From RSA9 sp036381195 (lineage in GTDB: Bacteria > Gemmatimonadota > Gemmatimonadetes > Longimicrobiales > RSA9), in the NCBI GenBank assembly GCA_036381195.1, contig DASVDH010000015.1, forward strand, positions 1 through 64,000: 64,000 bases of DNA. Direction: 5' to 3'. The notes below the pieces were generated by a model. The model made no database searches, was not told where the DNA came from, and saw nothing but the letters and a program-made list of their open reading frames with translations. A program made the translations under genes and the position numbers. Shown piece after piece: positions 41,332-49,665 of the stretch. Numbering within the stretch: position 1 is the stretch's first letter; every line of letters starts with the position of its first letter.

Positions 41332-43482
41332 TCAGAGCATGGCGTCCACGTACAGATGGAGGCGCCAGCCCGTGGGCGTGCGCAGGGCGCGTGCGAGGTC
41401 GAGGCGGATGAGCCCGTCCAGGGAGCTGACGCCGACGCCCACGGCGGCGAGGTTGGGCTCGGCTTCCGGGCGGCTGCCCGTGCCGACCCAGCCGGCATCC
41501 CCAAACAGCGCGACGCGCGCGCCGGGAAAGGCGGTGCCGATCTCCGCACGCGCGCGCCAGAAGGTATCGCCGGTGCCCGTGGACGCAGCGTAGCCGCGCA
41601 CCGTGGCCGGGCCGCCCAGGAACCAGCGCCGCTGGGCCGGCGCATCGCCCAGGATGGTTCCGGCAGCGGCCTCGAGCGAGCCGACGAGCGCACCCGGGAG
41701 CGGCGCGCCGATGCGCGTGGTGAGCGACGGGCGCACGAACTCGTGCGTCCCGGCCGCGGCTTCGAGCTCCAGCTCGGCGGCCCAGCGGAACCCGGTCGGG
41801 TCGAGCCCACGCTGCACGCGCAACGCGAGCGCTGCGCCGACCAGCTCGGCATCATCCGCGCGCAGGTTCGGTCGGAAGCGCTGGTCGCCGTCGAGCAGGT
41901 GCGCGATGCTGAACTGCGTTTCGACAGCGGCCGCGGACTGCCGCTCGGCGAAGAGGCGCCATTCGTACCACTGCGTGCCGGTCTCGGCGGGCGCGCCGGT
42001 CAGCTCGACGCCGAGCGCGCGGTAATAGTCCGCGTCGTCGCGCCCGAACAGGAAGGCCGTGAGCGAGTTGCCCAGCCCGAGCGCCCGGGAGCCCGACTCG
42101 ACGGGCAGCAGGCGGCGGTAGGCAGCCAGGCGGTAGCGCGCGCGCGGCGCCGCGCGGCTCACGCCGAAATCGAAGTTCGGCACGAGGTCCCCGAGGCCGA
42201 TGCGCGCGGTCGCGTCCGCGCTCAGTCGGCCGAAACCCACCTCGGCGCGCGCGCCGACCGAGAGGCCTTCGATCCGGTTGTAACGCAGCAATCCGCGGCC
42301 GAGTCCCCAGTACACGCGTGGCGGCTCGAGCTGCCAGGGAGGCAGCGGCAACTCGCGGAGCTCGTTCTCGAGCGCGTGGATGTCCGCCTCGCTCAACAGC
42401 GCTTCGCCCTGCTCGAAGGGCGACGGGGGCAGATACTCGCTGCGGAGCAGCGCCGAGGTGTCCGCCGGCACGGTGATCTCGTAGCGGCGGCAGCGGCCGT
42501 GCACGCAGATGCAGCTGCGGCAACGCGGCCGGATGCCGAGGGTGTCTCCCGCGAGGGCAGTCGAGATCTCGGGGAAGGGCGGGAGCCCGTCGTCGTCGCC
42601 GTAGACGGAGTAATCCGAGTACGCGAGCTCGTAGCGGAACGGCACGCGCAGCAGCGGCCCGACGCGGGCGAAGCCCTCGAGCGCGACGAGCCGCGGCATC
42701 CACCAGCGCATCTCCCACAGCCCGTACTCGATCGTGATGTACTCGATGTCCGCCTCGATGGGCATGATGAACGGGCGCAGGAGCAAAGGAATGTCACGGG
42801 TCGCCTCCTCGTCTGCATCGCGCTCGAGATCGAACTCGCGCGCAGGGCGGAGCACGGCGCGGACGACGGAGTGCGAGTCCGCGTCCAGCCAGAAAGATCC
42901 GCGGAGCAGGTTCCAGTCCCGGCGCCTGGGGATGACCTCGAGCTCGAGGAGGCGGATGGTGCTGCCGTCCGGGAGGCGGATGGTGGTGGTGTCGCCGGCG
43001 CGGAAGCGGTAGTCGGCTTCGCTGCCGGGTGCGAGCGGGTGGCTCGTCTGCGCGGAGTCGCCGAAGCCGATCATGATGCTGTGTTCGGCGGGGTCCAGCG
43101 CGTGTTGCGGGTCGAAGCCGAGATGGCGGTCGTCCGGCAGGCGGACGCCCGGCAGTGCGATGGGGATGACCTCGCGCGCGCCGAGCGCCTCGACGCGGAT
43201 GGTGCCTTCGCGGCGCCAGTCCACCTTGAACGCGAGCTCGCGGCGGTAGAGCAGGCGCTCGCGGCGGAGCGCGCGGATGCCGGCCGAGATGCGTTCGCGG
43301 ACGATGGCCTCGTAGCGGCGCACGGAGCGATCCACGCGATCCCTACGCGCGCGGGCGAGGCGCACGAGCTCGCGCGCCGTCGCGTCCACGTAGGCGGAGT
43401 TGATGGTCGCGGGGTCGAGCGGTGGGCGTATGGTGTCCGGCGCCTGGACGGCGATGGCGAGCGCGAGGAGGGGGGGCCACAT
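41332..43482 (-). CDS. outer-membrane beta-barrel protein with Omp85/surface-antigen-type C-terminus
   Basis: The protein has 716 residues with a short signal peptide (PPLLALAIAV). The last 330 residues alternate like barrel strands and contain FLGGPATVRGY, the VRGY motif on the L6 loop of BamA/TpsB/FhaC-type barrels. The N-terminal half is a mixed domain of unknown family. A Cys cluster at about 317-331 (CRSCICVHGRCRR) is unusual for an exported protein. It may be a transporter or assembly protein of the outer membrane; the client is unknown. Confidence 0.7.
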   Translation of the reverse strand: MWPPLLALAIAVQAPDTIRPPLDPATINSAYVDATARELVRLARARRDRVDRSVRRYEAIVRERISAGIRALRRERLLYRRELAFKVDWRREGTIRVEALGAREVIPIALPGVRLPDDRHLGFDPQHALDPAEHSIMIGFGDSAQTSHPLAPGSEADYRFRAGDTTTIRLPDGSTIRLLELEVIPRRRDWNLLRGSFWLDADSHSVVRAVLRPAREFDLERDADEEATRDIPLLLRPFIMPIEADIEYITIEYGLWEMRWWMPRLVALEGFARVGPLLRVPFRYELAYSDYSVYGDDDGLPPFPEISTALAGDTLGIRPRCRSCICVHGRCRRYEITVPADTSALLRSEYLPPSPFEQGEALLSEADIHALENELRELPLPPWQLEPPRVYWGLGRGLLRYNRIEGLSVGARAEVGFGRLSADATARIGLGDLVPNFDFGVSRAAPRARYRLAAYRRLLPVESGSRALGLGNSLTAFLFGRDDADYYRALGVELTGAPAETGTQWYEWRLFAERQSAAAVETQFSIAHLLDGDQRFRPNLRADDAELVGAALALRVQRGLDPTGFRWAAELELEAAAGTHEFVRPSLTTRIGAPLPGALVGSLEAAAGTILGDAPAQRRWFLGGPATVRGYAASTGTGDTFWRARAEIGTAFPGARVALFGDAGWVGTGSRPEAEPNLAAVGVGVSSLDGLIRLDLARALRTPTGWRLHLYVDAML

Positions 43483-43604
43483 GGCGCGAGCGCCTCCGTC
43501 GGTGCGTGTGCCTGCGTCATTACGCGCCGGGGATAGGTGGTGTTTCAGGCACCCGCTCCGCTATCTTTGCGCGATCCGTGGATCCCGAGCGAGGAGGCCG
43601 TCGG

Positions 43605-44057
43605 ATGCCGGGCGAAGATGAGCGGCTCGCCGAGGAAGTCAGCCGGCTTTATTGGGAGACGGGCGCATCGGTGGGCGAGATCGCGACGCAGCTCGACATC
43701 TCCCGCCGTGCACTGTACGCAGCGCTTCAGCCATTCCCCGCGGGCGAGCGTTGCCCCGAGTGCGGCGAGGGGCTGGTGTTCATGACGCGCTCAGCGCGCG
43801 ATGAAGGTGCGGCGGAGTGCCCGGCGTGCGGGTTCGAGCAGCGGATCGCGGGGGCGATCGGGGCAGCCGGGGAGAGCGGCACGCGGACGGCATCCGCGGC
43901 CGGGGGCGGGCAGGTCGAGGGCGACGAGGCCGCGCCGACGTTCCGGGCGCCAGGGCCGGCGGCGGCGCCGGGCGCGCCGCGCGGCGCGCTGATCGGGGCG
44001 GCCGTGCTGGGCGTCGTGGCGGGGGTGGTGGGCACCCTGTGGCTGCGGCGTCGTTGA
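43605..44057 (+). CDS. winged-helix/zinc-ribbon protein with C-terminal membrane anchor
   Basis: The protein has 150 residues. Residues 1-45 form a helix-turn-helix (VSRLYWETGASVGEIATQLDISRRALYAAL). Residues 48-80 hold two CxxC pairs (CPECG and CPACG), a zinc ribbon. After a Gly/Ala linker, a transmembrane helix (LIGAAVLGVVAGVVGTLWL) ends in RRR. This would be a DNA-binding domain tied to the membrane by its C-terminus. The ATG at 43605 has GAGGAGG upstream. Confidence 0.75.
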   Translation: MPGEDERLAEEVSRLYWETGASVGEIATQLDISRRALYAALQPFPAGERCPECGEGLVFMTRSARDEGAAECPACGFEQRIAGAIGAAGESGTRTASAAGGGQVEGDEAAPTFRAPGPAAAPGAPRGALIGAAVLGVVAGVVGTLWLRRR

Positions 44058-44090
44058 GCGGCGGGCGCGTGGGCCGCGGCCCCTCGCGGA

Positions 44091-44375
44091 TCAGAGGTGC
44101 TCGTGGCGGGTCATCGGGTGCTCCGGCCGGAGACTGCGGGGGCGGGGCTCGGGGGTGTTCTCGCGGATGACCTTCTGCTTGCCTTCGCGGATGGTGCGGA
44201 GCTTGTGCTCGTGTTTCTCCACGTCCGGGACGTGCGGGTCCGAGGAGACGTGATGGCGCTGCTTGGAGGCGCCGAGCGTGGCGCCCTCATCGCTGGGGAG
44301 CTTGCGGCGCTTGCGGGCCTCGCGGGCCTTGCGGCGGCGGTAGCGGCTGTCTCCCTCCATCTGCTTTCCACCCAT
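44091..44375 (-). CDS. small, very basic hypothetical protein
   Basis: The protein has 94 residues. The ATG at 44375 follows GGGAGG at the right distance. The composition is dominated by Lys, Arg, His and Glu (RYRRRKAREARKRRKL; HEHKLRTIREGKQKVIREN), suggesting nucleic-acid contact or disorder. No family is recognised. It lies divergently from the aminotransferase. Confidence 0.6.
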   Translation of the reverse strand: MGGKQMEGDSRYRRRKAREARKRRKLPSDEGATLGASKQRHHVSSDPHVPDVEKHEHKLRTIREGKQKVIRENTPEPRPRSLRPEHPMTRHEHL

Positions 44376-44506
44376 GACGCCTCCCATCGCTCGGTGCGGG
44401 TGCGACCATACCGGTCCGGGGTGCAAGCGGCGGTCCAGCGGCATGGGCGGGTGATGCGTGGCCGGATGCGCGTGGGGCGCGCCCTGCGCAGCGGCGAGGC
44501 ACGCTG

Positions 44507-45949
44507 ATGAGCCAGTTCGGGCAGATGCTGCCGCGGCTGGTGACGGCGGTGCCGGGCCCGGCATCGCGGGCGCTGGCGGCGCGGCTGGCGGCCGTCGAGT
44601 CGCGCAACATCACGCAGATCTCGGAGGCGGGGCCGATCTTCTGGGCGGAGGCCCGCGGCGCGAACGTGCGCGATGCGGACGGCAACGTATACGTGGACCT
44701 GACGGCGGGCTTCGGGGTGGCGGCGGCCGGGCACGCGAATCCGCGGGTGACCCGCGCGCTGGCGGAGCAGGCGGCGCGGCTGCCGCACGCGCTGGGGGAC
44801 GTGCATCCGGCGGACGTCAAGGTCGCGCTGCTGGAGCGGCTCGCGGAGCTCGCTCCCGGCGGTCTCGGCGTCACCATCCTCGCCAGCTCGGGTGCGGAGG
44901 CGGTGGAGGCGGCGCTGAAGACGGCGCTGCTGCGGACGGGCCGGCCGGGCGTGCTGGCGTTCACCGGCGGTTATCACGGGCTGACGTACGGGGCGCTCGC
45001 GGCGACGTGGCGGGCGGAGTTCCGGCGGCCGTTCGAGGCACAGCTCAACCGTGGGGCGCGGTTCGCGCCGTATCCGTATGTCTACCGGTGGGGGGAGCAA
45101 GTTGCCGGTGTGCTGGGCCGGGGCGAGGGCGGGGGCGAGGGGGGTCGCGCGCGGGAGGGCGCTGAGCGGCAAGAAGACGCGGAGCAGATCTGCGTGGAGG
45201 CGCTCGAGGCGGCGCGCCGCGCGGTGGAGGCGGCCGCGTCGAGCGAGGCGCCGATCGGCGCCGTGCTGGTGGAGCCGGTACAGGGCCGGGGTGGGATCGT
45301 GGTGCCGCCCGCGGGGTTCCTCGCGGGGCTGCGCGCGCTGGCGGACGAGCACGGGCTGGTGCTGATCTTCGACGAGGTGTACACGGGGTTCGGGCGGACG
45401 GGCCGGCTGTTCGCGTGCGAGCACTGGGGCGTGCTGCCGGACGTGCTGGTGGTGGGGAAGGCGCTGGCGGGCGGGTTGCCGCTGAGCGCGGCGATCGGGA
45501 CGGCGGCGGTGATGGAGGCGTGGCCACCCTCCACGGGCGAGGCCATCCACACGAGCACGTTCCTGGGCAACCCGACGGCGTGCGGGGCGGCGCTGGCCCA
45601 GCTCGCGGAGATCGAGGAGCGCGGGCTGGTGGCGCGGGCGGCGGCGCTCGGTGCATGGTTGCGGGAGCGGCTGGCGGGGTGGACGGATCGGTTTGCGAGC
45701 GTCGGCGAGGTGCGGGGGGTGGGGCTGCTGCAGGGCGTGGAGCTGGTGGAAGACCGGGCCAGCCGGCGGCCGGCCACGGCGCTCGCGCGGCGCGTGGCGG
45801 ATGGCGCGCTGCGGCGGGGTGTGCTGGTGCTGGGGGAGGGGCCGGCGGGAAACGTGCTGGCGTTCACGCCGCCCCTGGTGATCACGGAGGCGCAGCTCCA
45901 GCATGCGCTCGGGGTCCTGGAGGCGGAGCTGGAGGCGGCGGGGGCGTGA
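44507..45949 (+). CDS. class III PLP aminotransferase
   Basis: The protein has 480 residues. SSGAEAVEAALKTALL, FTGGYHGLTYGALA, FDEVYTGFGRTGRLFACEH, the PLP lysine in VVGKALAGGLPLSA and STFLGNPTACGAAL mark a class III (ornithine/GABA-like) aminotransferase. A Gly/Glu/Arg-rich insert at about residues 202-228 is coded by a copy of the dispersed G-rich element. The donor is unknown. It is upstream of the sphingolipid operon but separated by 317 bases and a promoter, so a link is not implied. Confidence 0.87.
   Translation: MSQFGQMLPRLVTAVPGPASRALAARLAAVESRNITQISEAGPIFWAEARGANVRDADGNVYVDLTAGFGVAAAGHANPRVTRALAEQAARLPHALGDVHPADVKVALLERLAELAPGGLGVTILASSGAEAVEAALKTALLRTGRPGVLAFTGGYHGLTYGALAATWRAEFRRPFEAQLNRGARFAPYPYVYRWGEQVAGVLGRGEGGGEGGRAREGAERQEDAEQICVEALEAARRAVEAAASSEAPIGAVLVEPVQGRGGIVVPPAGFLAGLRALADEHGLVLIFDEVYTGFGRTGRLFACEHWGVLPDVLVVGKALAGGLPLSAAIGTAAVMEAWPPSTGEAIHTSTFLGNPTACGAALAQLAEIEERGLVARAAALGAWLRERLAGWTDRFASVGEVRGVGLLQGVELVEDRASRRPATALARRVADGALRRGVLVLGEGPAGNVLAFTPPLVITEAQLQHALGVLEAELEAAGA
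45114..45144 (+). repeat. dispersed G-rich element within the aminotransferase gene
   Basis: TGGGCCGGGGCGAGGGCGGG and its continuation inserts Gly/Glu/Arg residues between two conserved blocks of the enzyme. It is related to 35015-35037 and 55194-55222. Confidence 0.5.
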
Positions 45950-46266
45950 GGGATCAGGGGGGCGGAGGGCGCCGGGCAGGCGCAGCCGGGTGGCGGACCC
46001 GCGGGCCGGGCGCAGGGGGTTCCGGCCGCCGGCCGTGGGCGCGATCGCGCGGCGAGGCCGCGCCGGCCGCCGGGCGGCCAGCCGGGCGGGCGCGCGCCGG
46101 TGTGGCGGGGGGCGGGTGCCTTGACCGGGCGCCACGAGGGCGCGTAGTATGGCGGCGCCTTCGCGATCCGGACCGCTGCTCTCACGCCCCAGACGCCGCC
46201 CTCGAGCCAAGCCGCGGTGGAGCATTGCCTTTTTAGGGTTTCGGCAACAGCTTAGAAGGCGCATCT
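45950..46266. other. 317-base gap upstream of the sphingolipid operon
   Basis: Holds the operon promoter at 46121-46150 and a leader with an AT-richer stretch (CCTTTTTAGGG) at about 46228-46240. No gene supported. Confidence 0.5.
46121..46150 (+). promoter_or_regulatory. promoter of the sphingolipid operon
   Basis: TTGACC (46121-46126), 18 bases, TAGTAT (46145-46150). The leader to the GTG at 46267 would be about 110 bases. Confidence 0.6.
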
Positions 46267-47262
46267 GTGACAGAAGAGGGCCCGGTCCTGGTCACGGGCG
46301 CAACGGGTTTCGTCGGCTGGCACCTGCTCGGCGTGCTGGCCGTTCGTGGTGTGAGGGTCCGGGCGCTGGTCCGGCCGCAGAGCGACACGACGCGGCTCGA
46401 GGCGGTCGGCGCGGAGGTGGTGGTGGGCGGCGGGCTGGAGGACCGGGAGGCGGTGGCGCGTGCGGTCGATGGGGTGGGGGTGGTGCTGCACCTGGCGGCC
46501 GCGACGCGGGCGAGAGGGGAGGCGGAGTACCGGCGGGCGAACGCCGACGGCACGCGGGTGCTGCTGGAAGCGGTGCGGGCCTCGCGCGGGCGGGTGCGGC
46601 GGGTGGTGTACCTGAGCACGCTGGCGGCGGTGGGGCCGAGCGTGGATGGGCGGCCGGTGACGGCGGCCGAAACGCCGCGGCCGCTCACGGCGTACGGGCG
46701 GAGCAAGCTGGCTGGGGAACGGATCTGTCTGGAGGCGGCGGAGGAGGGGATCGAGGTCGTGGTGTTGCGGGCGCCGGCGGTGTACGGCCCGCGCGACCGC
46801 GACCTGCTGACGTTCTTCCGGTTGGCGGCGCGCGGGCTCCTGCCGGTCCCTGCGGGTGACGAGAGGCGATTGCAGCTCGTCCATGTGGCGGACCTGGCGG
46901 AAGCGTTGGTCTGTGGGGCGACGGCGCCGGGTGCGGCCGGGGTTTACCACATTGCCGATCCCCGGCCGTATTCATGGCGGGAGGTGGTGGAGGAGGTGGC
47001 CCGCGCGGTGGGCCGGCGTGCGCGGATGGTGAGGGTGCCGGGGGCGCTGGTGCATGCGGCGGCGCTTGCGAGCGAGTGGTCGGCCGCGCTGGGGGGCAGG
47101 GCGACGATCTTCAACCGGGACAAGGCGCGGGAGCTGCTGGCTCCCGGCTGGTTGTGCGAAACGGAAGCGGCGCGGCGCGACCTGGGGTTTGAGGCGCGGA
47201 TCCCGTTGCCGCAGGGGTTGGCCGAGACGGCGGCGTGGTATCGCGCCGCGGGTTGGCTATAA
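46267..47262 (+). CDS. cerR: NAD-dependent epimerase/dehydratase, CerR-like ceramide reductase
   Basis: The protein has 331 residues. It is an extended short-chain dehydrogenase with VLVTGATGFVGWHLL, YLSTLAAVG and the catalytic YGRSK, then APAVYGPRDRDLL. In Caulobacter a protein of this class (CerR) reduces 3-oxo-ceramide in sphingolipid synthesis. The name here rests on position: it is 16 bases upstream of a serine palmitoyltransferase gene, followed by a bCerS-like gene. Fold firm, substrate inferred. Confidence 0.75.
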   Translation: MTEEGPVLVTGATGFVGWHLLGVLAVRGVRVRALVRPQSDTTRLEAVGAEVVVGGGLEDREAVARAVDGVGVVLHLAAATRARGEAEYRRANADGTRVLLEAVRASRGRVRRVVYLSTLAAVGPSVDGRPVTAAETPRPLTAYGRSKLAGERICLEAAEEGIEVVVLRAPAVYGPRDRDLLTFFRLAARGLLPVPAGDERRLQLVHVADLAEALVCGATAPGAAGVYHIADPRPYSWREVVEEVARAVGRRARMVRVPGALVHAAALASEWSAALGGRATIFNRDKARELLAPGWLCETEAARRDLGFEARIPLPQGLAETAAWYRAAGWL

Positions 47263-47278
47263 GGCACGGAGCGTCGAA

Positions 47279-48460
47279 TTGGGACTCTTCGACAAATGCC
47301 ACCGATTCACGCGCGCCCGAGAGATCCAGGCGGCCGGGTACTACCCGTATTTCATGCCGATCGAGGCGTCGTACGACACCGAGGTGGTGATTCACGGGCA
47401 GCGCAAGGTGATGGTGGGCTCGAACAACTATCTGGGCCTGACGCATCATCCGAAGGTGCTGGCCGCGGCAGAGGCGGCGCTGAAGCGGTACGGTAGCGGG
47501 TGCACGGGCAGCAGGTTCCTGAACGGGACGCTGGATCTGCACGAGCAGCTCGAGGAGCGGCTCGCGCGCTTCCTGGGGCAGGAAGCGGCGCTGGTGTTCA
47601 GCACGGGCTACCAGACGAACCTGGGGGTCATCGCGACGCTGGTCGGCCGTGATGACTATCTCTTCCAGGACAAGCTGAACCACGCGAGCATCGTGGATGG
47701 GGCGCGGCTCTCGTACGGCACGGTGCATCGCTACCCGCACGGGGATCTCGACGCGCTGGAGCGGCAGCTCGCGAGTGTTCCAGCGGATGCGGGCAAGCTG
47801 ATCGTGACGGACGGGATCTTCTCGATGGAGGGGGATATCGCGGACTTGCCGCGCATCGTGGCGCTGGCGGAGTTCTACGGTGCGGAAGTGATGGTGGATG
47901 ATGCGCATGCGTTCGGGGTGCTGGGCGAGCGGGGCGGGGGCACGGCGCAGCACTTCCATCTGGAGGACCGGGTCTCGCTGATCATGGCGACGTTCTCGAA
48001 GTCGCTGGCGTCGATCGGCGGTGTGATCGCGGGGCCGGAGCCGGTGATCCACTACCTGAAGCACCATGCGCGCTCGCTGATCTTCAGCGCGAGCATGCCT
48101 CCGGCCTCGGTGGCGACGGTGCTGGCGGCGCTGGAGGTGATCGAGGAGGAGCCGGAGCGGCGGGAGGCGCTCTGGCGGAACACGCGGCGGATGCAGGAGG
48201 GGCTGCGCAGCCTGGGTTATGACATTGGCGCGAGCGAGACTCCGGTGATCCCGGTGTTGATCGGGCAGGTGGAGGAGACGTTCGTGTTCTGGAAGGAGCT
48301 GTTCGACCAGGGCGTGTTCACGAACCCGGTGATGCCTCCAGCGGTTCCGGAGAACTCCTGCCGGCTGCGGATCAGCCTGATGGCGACGCACAGCGAAGAG
48401 CATGTGGATTTCGTGCTGGATGCGTTTGCCCGTGTGGGCAAGCGGATGGCCGTGATATGA
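47279..48460 (+). CDS. spt: serine palmitoyltransferase (alpha-oxoamine synthase)
   Basis: The protein has 393 residues. It condenses serine with an acyl thioester to 3-ketosphinganine. The sequence matches the Bacteroides type closely: GSNNYLGLT, RYGSGCTGSRFLNGTLDLH, DKLNHASIVDGARLS, TDGIFSMEGDIADLP, VDDAHAFGVLG and the PLP lysine in ATFSKSLASIGG, then LMATHSEEH at the end. KBL and BioF belong to the same fold family but differ in these blocks. The start is a TTG at 47279 with GGAGCG upstream, chosen because GLFDKCHRFTRARE matches Spt N-termini. The end overlaps the next start (ATGA). Confidence 0.88.
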   Translation: MGLFDKCHRFTRAREIQAAGYYPYFMPIEASYDTEVVIHGQRKVMVGSNNYLGLTHHPKVLAAAEAALKRYGSGCTGSRFLNGTLDLHEQLEERLARFLGQEAALVFSTGYQTNLGVIATLVGRDDYLFQDKLNHASIVDGARLSYGTVHRYPHGDLDALERQLASVPADAGKLIVTDGIFSMEGDIADLPRIVALAEFYGAEVMVDDAHAFGVLGERGGGTAQHFHLEDRVSLIMATFSKSLASIGGVIAGPEPVIHYLKHHARSLIFSASMPPASVATVLAALEVIEEEPERREALWRNTRRMQEGLRSLGYDIGASETPVIPVLIGQVEETFVFWKELFDQGVFTNPVMPPAVPENSCRLRISLMATHSEEHVDFVLDAFARVGKRMAVI

Positions 48461-49665
48461 GCCGGACGCCGGCGCCGGACGCCGCCGTGCGCTCCGAGGG
48501 GGGAGCGTGGGGCGGCGCCGGTGCGGGGCAGGGCGGGGGGGATGCGGCGGAGCTGCGGGTGGAGCGGGTGCGGAGCCGCCGCGAGCTGGATGCCTTCCTG
48601 AAGCTTCCCTGGCGCATCTACGCTGGTGATCCGGCGTGGGTGCCGCCGCTGCTCTCGGACCAGAGAAAGGTGCTGGACAGGCGGCACCCGTTCCACGCGC
48701 ATGCCGAGGTGGAGTATTTCCTGGCGTGGCGGGGCGGCGAGGCGGTCGGGCGGGTGGCGGCGCTGGTGAATCGACGCTACAACGAGTTCCACGGCGAGCG
48801 CACGGGCTTCTTCGGGCTGTTCGAGAGCATCGCGGATGAGGGCGTGGTGGCGGCGTTGCTGGGTGCGGCGGAGGCGTGGCTGCGGGCGCGGGGGATGGAG
48901 CGGGTGGTGGGCCCGATGAACCTCTCGACGAACGATGAGCTGTTCTCGCCGGGAGTGCTGGTGGACGGGTTCGACCGGCCGCCGAGCATCATGATGGCGC
49001 ACGGGCGGCCCTACTACCCGGAGCTGCTGGAGGCGGCGGGGTACGCGAAGGCGAAGGACCTGGTGGCGTACTGGATGGAGGGGGAGCGGCCGCCGGAGCG
49101 GCTGCTGCGGGGAATCGCGCGGCTGCAGAAGGCGGAGGGGGTGGTGGTGCGGAGTCTGGACCTCCGGCGGTTCGATGAGGAGGTGCGAGCCATCCAGGAC
49201 GTGTACCACAGCGCGTGGGAGCGGAACTGGGGGTTCGTGCCGATGACGGACGCGGAGTTCGAACACCTGGCGCGGTCGCTCCGGCCGGTGGTCGAGCCGC
49301 GGCTGTGCGTGATCGCGGAGGTGGGCGGGCAAGCGGTGGGGTTCGCGCTGACCTTGCCGGACTATCATCAGGTGCTGAAGCGGCTGAACGGCCGGCTGTT
49401 GCCGTTCGGCATCCTCAAGTTCCTGTGGTACCGGCGGAAGATCGATGCCGCGCGCGTGCTCACGCTCGGCCTCCGGCCGGGTTACCGGCACCGCGGGTTG
49501 GACGCGATGATGATCGTGCACATCTGGGAGCAGGCGGTGAGGTTGGGGTACGCGCAGGGCGAGTGCTCGTGGGTCCTCGAGGACAACTGGGAGATGCGGC
49601 GGGGGATCGAGCGGGTCGGCGGGCGGGTGTACAAGACGTACCGGGTCTACGAAAAGGCGCTGTGA
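48457..49665 (+). CDS. GNAT-fold acyltransferase, bCerS-like bacterial ceramide synthase
   Basis: The protein has 402 residues. After a low-complexity N-terminus of about 30, it shows RIYAGDPAWVPPLLSDQ, FFGLFESIADEG, GPMNLSTNDELFSPGVLVDGFD, YYPELLEAAGYAKAKDLVAYW and a C-terminal GNAT half (GLRPGYRHRGLDAMMIVHIW). This family includes the bacterial ceramide synthase of Caulobacter, which N-acylates the sphingoid base. ATGA coupling with spt supports that role. The function is inferred from family and position. Confidence 0.75.
   Translation: MSRTPAPDAAVRSEGGAWGGAGAGQGGGDAAELRVERVRSRRELDAFLKLPWRIYAGDPAWVPPLLSDQRKVLDRRHPFHAHAEVEYFLAWRGGEAVGRVAALVNRRYNEFHGERTGFFGLFESIADEGVVAALLGAAEAWLRARGMERVVGPMNLSTNDELFSPGVLVDGFDRPPSIMMAHGRPYYPELLEAAGYAKAKDLVAYWMEGERPPERLLRGIARLQKAEGVVVRSLDLRRFDEEVRAIQDVYHSAWERNWGFVPMTDAEFEHLARSLRPVVEPRLCVIAEVGGQAVGFALTLPDYHQVLKRLNGRLLPFGILKFLWYRRKIDAARVLTLGLRPGYRHRGLDAMMIVHIWEQAVRLGYAQGECSWVLEDNWEMRRGIERVGGRVYKTYRVYEKAL

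Noticed and set aside
44507..45949. Aminotransferase as part of sphingolipid synthesis
   Set aside because: It is separated by 317 bases and a promoter, and no aminotransferase is needed in the known route.
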